From contig NC_057379.1 of the NCBI RefSeq assembly GCF_016906535.1, forward strand, positions 1,674,001 through 1,738,000: DNA of 64,000 nucleotides, given 5' to 3'. Positions 37,218 through 47,743 of this stretch are shown here, one piece after another. Each line of letters starts with the position of its first letter. The first letter of the stretch is position 1. Source of the stretch: Rhizoctonia solani (taxonomy: Eukaryota > Basidiomycota > Agaricomycetes > Cantharellales > Ceratobasidiaceae). Made by a program: the position numbers and the translations under genes. Under the pieces are notes generated by a model. It saw only the letters and a program-made list of their open reading frames with translations. It was not told where the DNA came from and searched no databases.

Positions 37218-40029
37218 ATGCTGGGGGTCCTAACGGGTGTCACGCCGGTGGCGGTGTTATTGGGTACTTTGTCACGCGTGACGTTGGCGCGTGCTGATGA
37301 TCTCCAAACTCTCTACGACCGCCGAGTGACTTCCATCATCAGCGGTGCCAGCACAAGCAAAAGCAAGGTCGATAATCTGTGGGTGCTTAACTTGTTGCTG
37401 TCCGGTCAAAGCGAAAGTCTGACTTGACGTCGTAGTCTCAATACACTACAGCCAAACGGAACATGGGCATCGGTCAACTATGCATCGGGATGCGACTCTC
37501 AACGCGCCAGTTGGCCTGCAGGAGTCCATTGGAGTAACATTGTGTCGATGGCTGCTGCCTACAAGGGCAAGGTAGCCCAATACAAAGACGATCCCCATCT
37601 ACTCTCGAGCATTCAACTCGCTATGGGATTTTGGTTCTCAAACGAGATGAGCACCGTCGGAGATGGAACATGCATGGATCGCGAATACCTCGAACCCAAC
37701 AACTGTCCCTGTGGTACACCAGGACTGTGGGGCGCAAACTGGTTCAGGTGAGTCTGTCGCCATTAATATTCTATCCTGTCATAGCCTGCTAATAGCCTTT
37801 TCGTTTCTAGCAACGTGATACAAGTACCCGACCCTGTTGGACAAACTTGCAACATGCTCCGTTCCGAACTTACCGAATCTGAACTAGGCAACTGTACACT
37901 CATCACCTCTCGTGCATTTTCGACCTTTTACCGAGAAACCCCGCCGAGCTATCTTACCGGTGCGAACGTGATCGACATTTCGGCGATTGGAATCTGTGCT
38001 GGTCTTTTGGATAACAACAAAGCTGGAAACTCATCGAAGATTATGGATGCCTATCAAAACATCCATAACCAGGTAGTTGTTGAGCCCGCGCCGCGAGTTG
38101 ACGGGATCAAGCCCGACGGGTCGTTCCAGCAACACAAGGGAATCATTTTTGACGGTACGTGCTTCTGTGCTCACGCTATGCGGCAGCTCACCATAAGGAT
38201 ACTCACAGGCAACTATGGCAAAGACTTGTATGTGCACGTATCCCATGCTCTTGACCGGGTATTGACCACCGGATAGCACCAACTCGGTTGTTGACTTCGA
38301 GCTCATCGCACTGGGTACCCAATTCCAGGCCAATAAGACAGTGCAAGATACGTTTGGCTTCCACTTAGACGGTTCTAGGTGGATGACGTTTACGAACACG
38401 CTTAGCAAGGTAGTTCACTGGGATTTTGTACGTTGATTCAAACTTAAGCAAATAATCTCGTATTGAAGCATTTCTTAGAGTGTCATTGGTCGGTTCATAT
38501 CCTATCCTGTCGCGGACACTACGTGAGCGAGATAAAAGCCTTCATGCGGTATAATCTAACAACTCTTGTAGTCGCGCTTCGTCCAGTCTGCAAACGAACC
38601 TGGGGGATGTGACCGAGCTCGGAAACGCATGGGGCCAGCAGGACCTGATCGAGTTTGGAACTGTTCTATCGCAAGCTGCCAACGAAAGTAGTGTCAATTC
38701 AGCCAAGCTGACGGGCAGCAGGGTGTTCTGGAGTTCTGATTACGTGGTGAGTAAAATATGGTGTCGATAAAAACATCCTAATCAAACAACGTCAAGGTTC
38801 ATCGTACAGACCAAACAGTAACAACAGTCAAGATGCTTTCCAGTCGTACCAGTACTTCCCGATGCACCAACTCCGAGGGTCCCTACACCTTCCATCTGTC
38901 CGACGGCGCAGTCTATACCTATACCACGGGAGCCGAGTACGAAGACATGTTCGCAGCGCTAGACTATGACATTATTCCCGGTACCACCACTGACTACAAG
39001 GGAACCGTCCTGGACTGCAAGAGCGCCGAGGCGAAAGGTGTGGATGCGTATGCTGGCGGTGTAGAGACCAAGGACGTTGGAATGGCAGCGATGCGCTACG
39101 TGAACCCGACATCCAAGGCGTTCCGGTTCTACAAGGCATGGTTCTTCTTTCCCGACAACGTCCAGCACGTGCTCGTCTCGAACGTCGAACAGACCAACCC
39201 GAACTCGACGTCTCCTGTTTACTCTGTGCTCGATCAGCGCCTTCGTTCAGGCGACGTTTATGTCAATGGCTCGCCTATCTCTGGAAGTGCAGAAAAGGTC
39301 GATGCCAAGTCTATTTGGCACGCCGGAACCGGTTATGCGTTCCCCACGAGCAGCGCTCGTACACCCAAGGTCTCGGTTAGGCTAGAGACCAGGACGGGCG
39401 ACTGGACTAAACTCGGGGCGAGCAAAGTGGTCGCGACCCCGAAGGATATGTTTGCAGCCTGGATCCCGCACCAGACGCTGACTCTTAACCCCTCTCCCAA
39501 CGCTACAAACTCGGGTCCGGGCAAATACACCCCTGCTGAGTACTCTGTGTTCCCGGCGACGGCAAGCTACGAGGATTTTAAGGATAAAGCGACCCGACTT
39601 GGCCCACGAACCATTGTCAACACGGGAACAGTCAGCGCTGCTATCGATTCGAGCGCTAGGATCTTGGGCGCTGCTTTCTGGAAGGCCGGGGGTGGATATT
39701 TTACGGTCAATGATATGGGTATCAAGATCGAGGTCGACCAGAGCGTTGTGCTCATGCTCAAGTTTACCGACGACGGGCGTACCAAGGGCACCGTGAGCGT
39801 TGCTGACCCGACCCAGGGCTCGGGCAAGGTGAATATCAAGATTACGTCGGTTGGGTCGTCAAAGAAGCGCGGTCACTACCAGAGGTTGCTAGGACATCAT
39901 GGCCAGCACATCCCTCGCGTGAAACGAACGACGGAGACATCCAGTGCTGGCTGCTCACTCACTTTGGATCTTCCCGCAGGAGCGTTGGCAGGGTCGACTG
40001 TTACTGGAGAGTTTTCTTATTCTGGCTAA
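37218..40029 (+). CDS. polysaccharide lyase family 8 enzyme, secreted
   Basis: Eight exons (37218-37378, 37436-37747, 37811-38154, 38209-38227, 38277-38409, 38479-38522, 38572-38746, 38797-40029) sum to 2421 nt, 806 residues; exon 4 is only 19 nt. PL8 enzymes cleave uronic-acid-containing polysaccharides (hyaluronan, chondroitin, xanthan, glucuronan) by elimination. The N-terminal alpha/alpha-barrel has GANWFSNVIQVPDPVG (catalytic Asn region), then DGSFQQHKG (catalytic His near residue 265) and NYGKDF (catalytic Tyr). The large last exon covers the beta-sandwich, starting near YTFHLSDGAVYTY and AEYEDMFAALDYDIIPGTT. A hydrophobic leader (MLGVLTGVTPVAVLLGTLS) suggests secretion. The true substrate in a fungus is not known from sequence. 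Confidence 0.9.
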
Positions 40030-40414
40030 GTATTTCCGGATGGTTTTTTCTACGGGCCAGTCGCTCCAATCCCGGGTCACGCGAATCTTTTAGTCGCTGC
40101 TCTTTATTGTAACTAGATAATAGTGACAATTCTATCGTTTGTCTCCTGAACTACATCAGACCCTGAGGTTTTGCGGTTATCTTGGTCTACAAGACCGACC
40201 TTTTCACTTGGTGCATATACTCAGCGACGGTTGGACAAAAACCTCGGGGGTAAATTACGCATACCTAACAACCGGCCTTCGTGTATATTATCCGAGCTCT
40301 ACCTTGGAGCGCGAAGCCAACACCATTGGGCTTCTTCGAAGTCTCAATAAGCATGCCGAGCGATGAGGCTTGGCTTATCAAAAGTGATCCGAGGACGTTT
40401 CTCTTGCTTTCTCA
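40030..40414. other. intergenic between PL8 and the LINE
   Basis: No gene seen; this is the downstream flank of the LINE insertion site. Confidence 0.4.
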
Positions 40415-40424
40415 GCGCGTGATC

Positions 40425-40428
<4 letters not shown>
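40415..40428. repeat. target-site duplication next to the LINE 3' end
   Basis: The 14 bp GCGCGTGATCGTTC here is repeated exactly at 46883-46896, on the other side of the LINE. Confidence 0.93.
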
Positions 40429-40455
<27 letters not shown>

Positions 40456-40456
40456 T

Positions 40457-40724
40457 GATTCATATTTAAGGAGCTACATGCGAAACAAGGCAAACCGCTC
40501 ACAAGAAACCGAGGCAAACTACGCTAAGAGAGAGAGAGAAAACAAGAAAGAGGACACAGGGGGAGTCACGAAGAAGCAAGGTAGTAAGCACGGGATGACC
40601 GCGTGGGGCCGTGTACAGGGGCCATAAGGGCGTGATAAACGGTATGTCCTAAGGACGGGGGGGTGTGGCGGCCGTAAGGGCGTATGGAGCGGTCATAAGG
40701 ACGTATGGACTTGGGCGTAAGGCC
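40457..40724 (-). repeat. LINE 3' UTR with repeated CTTA-centred palindromes
   Basis: Read on the element's strand, it contains five variants of one unit: GGCCTTACGCC, CGTCCTTATGACC, CGCCCTTACGGCC, CGTCCTTAGGACA and CGCCCTTATGGCC. An AG-rich dinucleotide tract is also present near 40534. The 3' UTR is where LINE reverse transcriptases usually recognise their RNA. Confidence 0.7.
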
Positions 40725-43700
40725 CTACAGAGGTTGAGCGGTTGCCGGCGGATCTCTACACTTCCCGATTCCCGACTTTAGTATGAACTCAGATACTGCC
40801 TCCAGTCCCGGCAGTGTTCCGAATAACTCCTCCCAGGAGCGTTCAGGTGAAGCTTCAGTGATGATATGTCTGTAATCCTCCGTATCCGGACAGAACATGA
40901 GCAGGTGCTCGGGCGTTTGGGATGGTTCGCCGCATGAGCATTGCGGGTCGATTTGTGAGTGGAAACGAGCGCTGTATGCCCCATAAAAGCCGTGTCCAGT
41001 GAGGAATTGGACTAGGCGGCATTGTACGTTGCGAGGGTATGTGGGGCGGTTGAATATGGGGTGTAGTTTGAGGGCTGGGGGGCGTGGGATAAAAGTCCCC
41101 GAGTCTGGGCGAGCGATTGTGTGTTCGGCCCAGACTTTCTTCCAGTCTCTCGTGGCTCGTTTCGTGGCCATCGTCTTGGCCCATGTGATTGTTCTGTTGA
41201 ATATGGGGGTAGGTCGGAGCGTCTCGCTCCCCTTAGCTAGTTCATCTGCGAGTTCGTTCCCAGCTATCTTGGAGTGCCCAGGTAACCATTTGACGGTGAT
41301 GTGGTGGTTTGGGTCTTTCTCCAGGAAGTGTTGGGCGTATTGATGGAATAACCGGGCGGCGTATTGTGCGGGGTGTCTCTGGAGGGACGATATGGTTTTG
41401 ACCGCCGCCTGGTTGTCGCAGTAGATGATTATTCGCTTGGCTTGTACTTGTTCGGCAATTGCCACGGATTTGTTTAGGCAAAGGGCTATGCCCAGCATTT
41501 CCGCGTCATAGATGTTTGCTCTGGGGCCGATGCTGTAGGATTGTCTTGCTAGGGTCTGGTGCCCATATTTTACGATGAAGCCTAGTCCGATCTTAGGAAC
41601 GCCGTTAAGTGAACCGGCGTGGCCGTCCGAGAAACTGTGGATGGTATTCCCGTTCGGGTTGCTTTCGGCTTCTTCGATCTCGTTCTGGATAACCTTGGCG
41701 GCAGCATTTTTGGTGGCACTTGGTGACTTCTCATCGATTGAGAGTTGGTCCGGCCATGGGTTATTAGGTTTCGACGGGTGAACAAGGTACGGTGTGATGA
41801 ACTCAATATCCGGGTGTGAGAGGGACGCGGCGAATGCAATAGGGGATTTGGGGTTAGGTTGGGGGGATGTGGAAGAGTCCCAACTCTGTGGCAGTCGTCG
41901 CGCGACCTCTGCTAGTGTGGGGATGGATCTGAGTTTGCTAGCAAGATTTTCGATGATTCTAATACAAGCGATGTGTAGGGGGGGGATTGAAGCGAGGTGC
42001 TCCATGCATCTGGTGGGAGTTGTTCGGAAGGCACCGAGTATCCATCTCAGACCTTGATTCTGGACTTTCCTAAGTGGCTCGAGCAACGACAATTGCCTAC
42101 GCCCATGAAACCACAGAGGGAGCCCATAAGTCAAAATCGGAGTGACACTGGCCTTAAACAGGATGCGGGCATGACGGACTGAGAGACCGTTCTGGGAGTT
42201 AGCTAACATGCGGAGACCAGCTAGAGTAGCTCTGGCTTTGACTGCCATGGTCTGAATGTGTTCCTTGAAGTTAAGCTTTCTGTCCAGATAGAATCCCAGC
42301 CATCGGACCACGTCCTTTGGACTGATGACAGTGTCTGTACCAAAGTGGGAAAAGGTCAGTGAAGGATTGGAGTGGGGGGTACGAGCAGAGCGGATGAAAT
42401 GAATGAGGTCAGACTTAGGTAGTTCAAATTCTAGGCCAAGTTTAATAGCGGTTTGATTGATGTTCTTGATGATATCGGTCATGATAGTGATGTTATCTTG
42501 ATGGGAGCGAGAGTATGCAAGGATGGTAAAGTCGTCTATGTAGGCAAAGGAGTGGGCTTGAGGATCTATAGAAGCAGCAAGGAGAGGAATCGAGTAGAGG
42601 GAAGAGAGGATGGGTGATAGGGGTGAGCCCTGAGGGATACCGACGTCTGGAAGTTGGAAGTGGGGGCAGAGTAGGCCGTCTATACGGAACTGGGCAGTGC
42701 GATTGCTAAGGTATGATTTTAGCCAATCGCATATGTTTGACGAGTAGCCTAGCCTCCTAAGGGTGTATATGAGTCTAGAGTGATCGACGTTATTGAAGTA
42801 TCCTGATACGTCTAGAGTGAGTAGGGAGACAGCCTTGTTCCTTTTCCAGGCAAGTTGGATGTCGTGTATCATGCAAAGTCCCGCGTCTGTACATGAGGTG
42901 ATGTCTTTACCTCCAAATTGAGATTGGGGAATGAGTTGATGTTCCCCAGCCTTGTGGATGAGCCTGGCTGTGATGACCTTCTCCAGGAGCTTGGAGAGGG
43001 TTTCAAGTAGGGCGATTGGCCGGTAGTTCTTTGGGATAGACATGTTAGCGCGGTTGGGTTTGGGGATGGGTGCAATAATACAGTTCCTCAGGGCGGTGGG
43101 GTGGTATCCAATGTTCAGGCATAGGTTAAACAGCGTGACAAAGTGATTGGGGGAGGCGTTGAAGGCCCATTTTAGCAAGCAGTAGTTAGAACCAAACGCC
43201 CCTGGCGCGGAGCGGTTTGATGTAAGGTTGATGGCAGTTCTGACTTCTGCGGTGGTGATTGGCTGGTGGGGTCTTCTTGGATGTGCTCTGATGCCCAGGG
43301 GTTCCAGTGTGACGTGTGGGGAGTTGGCTGGTGGGAAGAACTGAGCCCCTAGGTGCCTAGCTTTGTCGTGTGGGTGGGTGGCTGTGATGCCTGAGACTGG
43401 ATGATGGATGGGGGGGAGGATTGATCGCCGCTTCCCTTGGTACCATTTGAGAACGTCGAATACACGTTGGGTGGAGATCTCTGCCAGGATCTTGTCCCCT
43501 CTGTGTTTCTTGGCTTGTCTAATGGCACCACGCAAGCTTGCTCTCAGTTGTTCCCTTGGTTTTTGGTCAGGGTTGTGCTTGAGGTTATGGACGGCCTCAG
43601 AGCACTCGTCTGTCCACCATGGGGATCTAACTGGTCCGGGCTTCTTTTGACGCAATGGGGTGGGCATGACCATCTTGGTGGCGTTTGACATGGCTTCTAG

Positions 43701-44627
43701 AATCAATGACGTGATCCTATCAGCTTCTTCGGCCGACCGTGGATCTGTGGGGAGGGGGGTCTTCTGGACTTGCCGCATGTATTCTTGGGTCCACTTCTTT
43801 TGGCGGCTGGTGTCGATGATGTGCCTGGGGGACGGTTCCGTGACCCCTACAGGCTCGGCTTGGTCGTGGGGCCCAATGGTCCATGTGATGGCCATGTGGT
43901 CCAAACCAAGGGACTTGCCTGAGGACTGGGCTTCCACCTCCCAGTTGAGGTTTGGCCACGCGTCAATGGCTTGGCTATTAAGAAGTGTAAGATCTATAAT
44001 GGCATTGGAGGTATGCGATCTTGGGACAATGTGGGTGGGGAGATTGAGGTGGTTGAGGATGTGGAGGTCTTGGTACTCAGCGTATGTTCTGAACAGTCTC
44101 TCCTGTGCGTTTGGGCGATGATGTTCCCACTTGGATTGATTGAGTGCCCAATCTGGGTGGTGCATGTTGAAGTCCCCAGCCATAATACATGGTCTGTCCA
44201 TGGGGATGTTGATGTTGGTGATCGCTTCCACTGTGTCCTTGAAGCTCTTGCCATGGGGGTAGCAGTTGATTATTGTAACCGGAGAGTTGTGGAGTTTGAG
44301 GTCAATAGCAAGTATGTCCTTGTGAATGGGGGATATGTCGGAGAATTGTGGATGTATGTCTTGATTGTTTCGTATATATATAGCTACCCCTGGCCCCTCG
44401 ACAGTGTTGGCGCCTGGAGGAATAATGCAAAGAAAGTTAGAAGAGGAGACGGTACCATAAATATTCTGTTTTTCTGGGTTAGTGTCTTTCTGGGAGCCGA
44501 TACGGCCCCACCAAATATCTTGGAGAATAAATATATCAAAATACTCATATAGCGGTTCGTTGAGGAGTGCATGCATTCTTGGGTTGCACCCCGCAACATT
44601 TAGTTGGAGTATGTGGTGTTCAGGCAT
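40725..44627 (-). CDS. LINE ORF2: endonuclease, reverse transcriptase, RNase H
   Basis: About 1300 residues from the ATG at 44627. The start is placed there because it overlaps the ORF1 stop (ATGCCTGA) and begins the endonuclease (MPEHHILQLNVAGCNPR). The N-terminal AP endonuclease has LQDIWW and AGDFNMHHPDW, needed to nick target DNA. The central reverse transcriptase has NYRPIALL, GIPQGSPLSP and the catalytic FAYIDDF. The C-terminal RNase H has FSDGHAGS, YDAEMLG, IYCDNQAAVK and GNELADELA, so all four acidic residues are present. A Cys cluster (CSCGEPSQTPEHLLMFC) closes the protein. No frame lesions seen, so it may be active. Confidence 0.95.
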   Translation of the reverse strand: MPEHHILQLNVAGCNPRMHALLNEPLYEYFDIFILQDIWWGRIGSQKDTNPEKQNIYGTVSSSNFLCIIPPGANTVEGPGVAIYIRNNQDIHPQFSDISPIHKDILAIDLKLHNSPVTIINCYPHGKSFKDTVEAITNINIPMDRPCIMAGDFNMHHPDWALNQSKWEHHRPNAQERLFRTYAEYQDLHILNHLNLPTHIVPRSHTSNAIIDLTLLNSQAIDAWPNLNWEVEAQSSGKSLGLDHMAITWTIGPHDQAEPVGVTEPSPRHIIDTSRQKKWTQEYMRQVQKTPLPTDPRSAEEADRITSLILEAMSNATKMVMPTPLRQKKPGPVRSPWWTDECSEAVHNLKHNPDQKPREQLRASLRGAIRQAKKHRGDKILAEISTQRVFDVLKWYQGKRRSILPPIHHPVSGITATHPHDKARHLGAQFFPPANSPHVTLEPLGIRAHPRRPHQPITTAEVRTAINLTSNRSAPGAFGSNYCLLKWAFNASPNHFVTLFNLCLNIGYHPTALRNCIIAPIPKPNRANMSIPKNYRPIALLETLSKLLEKVITARLIHKAGEHQLIPQSQFGGKDITSCTDAGLCMIHDIQLAWKRNKAVSLLTLDVSGYFNNVDHSRLIYTLRRLGYSSNICDWLKSYLSNRTAQFRIDGLLCPHFQLPDVGIPQGSPLSPILSSLYSIPLLAASIDPQAHSFAYIDDFTILAYSRSHQDNITIMTDIIKNINQTAIKLGLEFELPKSDLIHFIRSARTPHSNPSLTFSHFGTDTVISPKDVVRWLGFYLDRKLNFKEHIQTMAVKARATLAGLRMLANSQNGLSVRHARILFKASVTPILTYGLPLWFHGRRQLSLLEPLRKVQNQGLRWILGAFRTTPTRCMEHLASIPPLHIACIRIIENLASKLRSIPTLAEVARRLPQSWDSSTSPQPNPKSPIAFAASLSHPDIEFITPYLVHPSKPNNPWPDQLSIDEKSPSATKNAAAKVIQNEIEEAESNPNGNTIHSFSDGHAGSLNGVPKIGLGFIVKYGHQTLARQSYSIGPRANIYDAEMLGIALCLNKSVAIAEQVQAKRIIIYCDNQAAVKTISSLQRHPAQYAARLFHQYAQHFLEKDPNHHITVKWLPGHSKIAGNELADELAKGSETLRPTPIFNRTITWAKTMATKRATRDWKKVWAEHTIARPDSGTFIPRPPALKLHPIFNRPTYPRNVQCRLVQFLTGHGFYGAYSARFHSQIDPQCSCGEPSQTPEHLLMFCPDTEDYRHIITEASPERSWEELFGTLPGLEAVSEFILKSGIGKCRDPPATAQPL

Positions 44628-46872
44628 TAACGCCCGTCGACCGGCTTGCAATGATTTGCGTTATGGGGCGGCGGAATTCCGACATTTTCGGGCATTCGGG
44701 GGTGTTGAACCGATGTCCGTGGAGGCTGCATGACGTGCAGTATACGCATTCGCACGGGTTCCCTTTGCCGTCCCGTATGCATCGGGGGCAGTTGTCGGCG
44801 TTGTGTTCGTCGGTGGAGTGGGTATTGCGTCCGCACTTGTGGCAGCGGGGTTTCTTGGTGCGGCATTGTCTTTCGGTATGTCCGTACCTAACGCATTTTG
44901 AGCAGGTTTGTAGGAGGGGTTTAGGGTTGAATTTCTTGATTTCGCATTTTCGACCGTATATGAATATTTGTGGGTTTGTGAGCAGTCGGCTCGAGGTGAT
45001 GCCTCCGGCGTCTTCGAAGGCGAACGACACTGTGGAAGCCTGGCGGCCTTCTGCTTGCAGGCGCGCCGGGTCTGCAAGCCAATCTGGTGAGAGGGTTATT
45101 TTAAGGTCGCCGAATTTGGCTTCCTCAGGGAATGAATCCCGTAGCAGCTGTGTCAGTTCGTCTCGGTTGCGCATGCGTTGTGCGGGCCCTCCCATCCCAG
45201 TGGGGACGTTGGTGACTACCAGTCGACTCCACGGGACTTCGGGGCCGAAATCGTACTCAGGCATTTTCAGCTTGTCCATGAGTAGAGGAATGGCGTTTTC
45301 GATCGCCGTGATGGAAGCAGAATTGGAAAAAGAAAGGTGTAGACTCGCCTTGAGTGTCCAGCGGACTCTGGTGAGCCTGCCTTTGCCAAGCGTTCTGTTC
45401 GCGGCGTCCAGGCACTCGCGCATGGACACGAAGATACTCTCCGGGTTGGGTTGAGTGACGGGTAGGGTTTTAAAGCGAACGACAAAATTCCTGTCGTCGC
45501 TCTGTGCGGGTGGGGGTCTCGCAATGTCCCTCTTGAGGGCGGACGCAATGTTGGAGGCTTTGACCTCCGGGGCTTTAGTGTTACCCTTAGCCGCAACATC
45601 GGCCCAGCTGACGCTCGTTGGATTACTTGGATTTTGGGTGGGTTTGGGGCCGGAGGCTGGCTGGGTCGTTTGAGCGGGCTTAGCCTGCGGTTTAGCACCT
45701 TCGAGCCTGCTCAGCCTGGCGTTGATGTTGTCAAGCTGTTCAAGCTTCTTGAGGATTTGGTTGAGGATTGTGTTGTCGGTGTTAAGGGTTGAGGGTGTGG
45801 TTGGGTTGGGGTTGAGAAGTCCGGAGGTTGGGTCGAAGTCGATGAACGGGTTGTCGGGTTGTGTATGGGTTGTCGTATGTCCCCATCCTTTCCCGGGCTT
45901 GGTGTTATCCCAGTCTGGTTCGCGATCCGTTTCCATCTCATCGTTGTCGTTTGCTGTTGTGATGGGTTCGGGTTTCATGGGTCTTCCTTCCCGTATGCAT
46001 TGGGGGTATATGTGACTTGTGCGTTCTGCGTGGTCGAAGGTGCTTTCGTTGATTTTTGCGATTTCTTTCAGGAAGTTGATTGTCGTGTTTTGCTCGCTGG
46101 TGGTTTCGTCTTGGGTTACCCTGTTGTTGATGATGGATCGGATAACTTTTGCGGTGATTTGGGAATATTTGAGGGCGCATTGGAGTGCGTCATCGCAAGG
46201 GTATGCTCCATCTTCGAGTCGGTCGAGCCAGTGTTGATCTTCCGGGTTCCATGTGAGGTCGTGCATGGGGGTTTCTCTGCGGATTTTGTTAATGCGGTTA
46301 GGTTTGGGGGTGGCCGACATTGGACGTATGTCCTCTGTCAGTTCCATGGCTACACTTTTGGGTGTGCCGACTTCACTATCATCGTCCGACGTATGTTCCG
46401 CCAGTCTCTCGAATCCTTCCCCTGCGTCTCTGATCTGTTCAGACTCTTGGGAAGAGCTGACAACCATTATGACTGGGGGTTTGTCTTTGGTAGACGGGAT
46501 GAGTTGGACCTTTGGGCTCGCGACGCGTGATGCTCGGGTAGGGCTAGGGGTGCGTGTGTAATCGGATATGGACTCAATATTTAATGTTGCGTCTGCAACT
46601 GCTTCTTGGGTGGATCCAGCAGGGATGGTGGATTGGACGTTACTAATTTTTCTGGGTTTTTGGTCGGAGTCGTCAGAGCCATACATAGAGATAGAATCAT
46701 TGGAGCCGTTGTTTTTGGATTTTTTAATAGCTTTTCTCTCAGACGGATATACAGAACTAATATCGTGTGCGTGAATACTGGTAAGGTCAGAAGTAGAACG
46801 AGTAGAACGACGCAGGATGCCTGAAAATCGCGAGCTGATTCCTTTGCCCTTAGGCCCAGGATTGTCGGTCAT
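44620..46872 (-). CDS. LINE ORF1: gag-like RNA-binding protein with CCHC knuckles
   Basis: About 750 residues. The start is MTDNPGPKGKG at 46872; the open frame continues upstream only into host DNA beyond the target duplication. ORF1 proteins coat the element RNA. A Ser/Thr-rich N-terminal half is followed by a short coiled segment near LNQILKKLEQLDNINARLSRLEG. The C-terminus has three consecutive zinc knuckles: CSKCVRYGHTERQC, CHKCGRNTHSTDEHNADNC and CVYCTSCSLHGHRFNTPEC. The stop codon overlaps the ORF2 start by a few bases. Confidence 0.93.
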   Translation of the reverse strand: MTDNPGPKGKGISSRFSGILRRSTRSTSDLTSIHAHDISSVYPSERKAIKKSKNNGSNDSISMYGSDDSDQKPRKISNVQSTIPAGSTQEAVADATLNIESISDYTRTPSPTRASRVASPKVQLIPSTKDKPPVIMVVSSSQESEQIRDAGEGFERLAEHTSDDDSEVGTPKSVAMELTEDIRPMSATPKPNRINKIRRETPMHDLTWNPEDQHWLDRLEDGAYPCDDALQCALKYSQITAKVIRSIINNRVTQDETTSEQNTTINFLKEIAKINESTFDHAERTSHIYPQCIREGRPMKPEPITTANDNDEMETDREPDWDNTKPGKGWGHTTTHTQPDNPFIDFDPTSGLLNPNPTTPSTLNTDNTILNQILKKLEQLDNINARLSRLEGAKPQAKPAQTTQPASGPKPTQNPSNPTSVSWADVAAKGNTKAPEVKASNIASALKRDIARPPPAQSDDRNFVVRFKTLPVTQPNPESIFVSMRECLDAANRTLGKGRLTRVRWTLKASLHLSFSNSASITAIENAIPLLMDKLKMPEYDFGPEVPWSRLVVTNVPTGMGGPAQRMRNRDELTQLLRDSFPEEAKFGDLKITLSPDWLADPARLQAEGRQASTVSFAFEDAGGITSSRLLTNPQIFIYGRKCEIKKFNPKPLLQTCSKCVRYGHTERQCRTKKPRCHKCGRNTHSTDEHNADNCPRCIRDGKGNPCECVYCTSCSLHGHRFNTPECPKMSEFRRPITQIIASRSTGVNA

Positions 46873-46882
46873 GGTCGTCGTC

Positions 46883-46896
46883 GCGCGTGATCGTTC
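46883..46896. repeat. target-site duplication next to the LINE 5' end
   Basis: Exact copy of 40415-40428. Confidence 0.93.
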
Positions 46897-47743
46897 GGCA
46901 CACAATGTAGCCGAACCCTGGGACCAACACTGGATCAACATTTAGACGATCGCAAGAAAGTCGGTTCACGGTATTGGGAAATAAAGGCTTGAGCTCTGCC
47001 AGCGAACTCGCCAACTTTGGGAGATGGTATCGTCAGTGTCGTCATAGTTCCGTGAGCTGGACGAACCGGGGGGATACAGCAGTACTAAATTACATATATA
47101 GACAAATTTGAATTGTGACAGGTAAAGTATATTTCAATGAGGGTTGAATAAATATATGCACTGATATTGGGAATAACGAGCCGACAAGCGTGGTTGTGTT
47201 AGCCAAGGTTGCCAAAACTGTTGTTGAAAGTATAGGAAACTCATTCAGAATTGTACCTCTTTGAGCCGGACATGGCGGACAATAGGATAACAGACCCTGG
47301 TCTCTGGCAACGTATCGGCCATTCGAGATACAACCTCTTCAAGTCCATTAGTCGATTTGATGAAGATGGTCCGCGGGCTTCTTTCAGTTGCTATCGACCG
47401 ACAGAAGCCCGAGGGTTGTCAGATGTTCCCCTCCATCGAAGGTTATTTAGCAATTACCACTAGACTAAGTGAGACTACCGTTGCTTCGATCGCTACCTGG
47501 TCCAAACGGTGTCTAATTATTGGCCAGTTGGCTATGAGTATTGAAATTGGTCTTGGCTCATAGGCAATCCTATATCCGTACACGCGCGATAGGTAACACC
47601 GAGACATCCGGGATTTATCCTTTACGATAATATTTAAGCAACGGGAACCATCACTGAGGACACTATCATCCGCTACAGTCTCACTTCTCCTGCACTACAA
47701 GTCATCCTCACAAGCCCATCTTTTGTCTACTCCTTCTTTCAAA
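46897..47743. other. intergenic between the LINE and the AA9 gene
   Basis: No gene seen; short plus-strand frames at 47251-47563 have no features. A weak AT-rich TATTTAAG lies near 47628. Confidence 0.45.

Larger units (their letters stand above)
40429..46882 (-). mobile_element. full-length non-LTR retrotransposon (LINE, Tad1-like)
   Basis: Two long intact ORFs, a 3' UTR and a 28-base A tail (T run 40429-40456 on the plus strand) are bracketed by a perfect 14 bp target duplication. Only 10 bases precede the ORF1 ATG, so the 5' UTR may be slightly truncated. An AP endonuclease, reverse transcriptase and RNase H in one ORF, plus a CCHC ORF1, are typical of the Tad1 clade of fungal LINEs. Intact frames and identical duplications point to a young insertion. 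Confidence 0.95.

Noticed and set aside
40139..40366. Plus-strand 75-codon frame after the PL8 gene
   Set aside because: No similarity to anything recognised and probably 3' UTR of PL8.
43660..46530. Several plus-strand frames of 80-220 codons (for example 43660-44121, 43971-44552 and 45859-46530)
   Set aside because: All are antisense shadows of LINE ORF1 and ORF2.
46873..46941. Upstream extension of LINE ORF1 (MLIQCWSQGSATLC)
   Set aside because: It extends past the target duplication into host sequence; the element's own ATG is at 46872.
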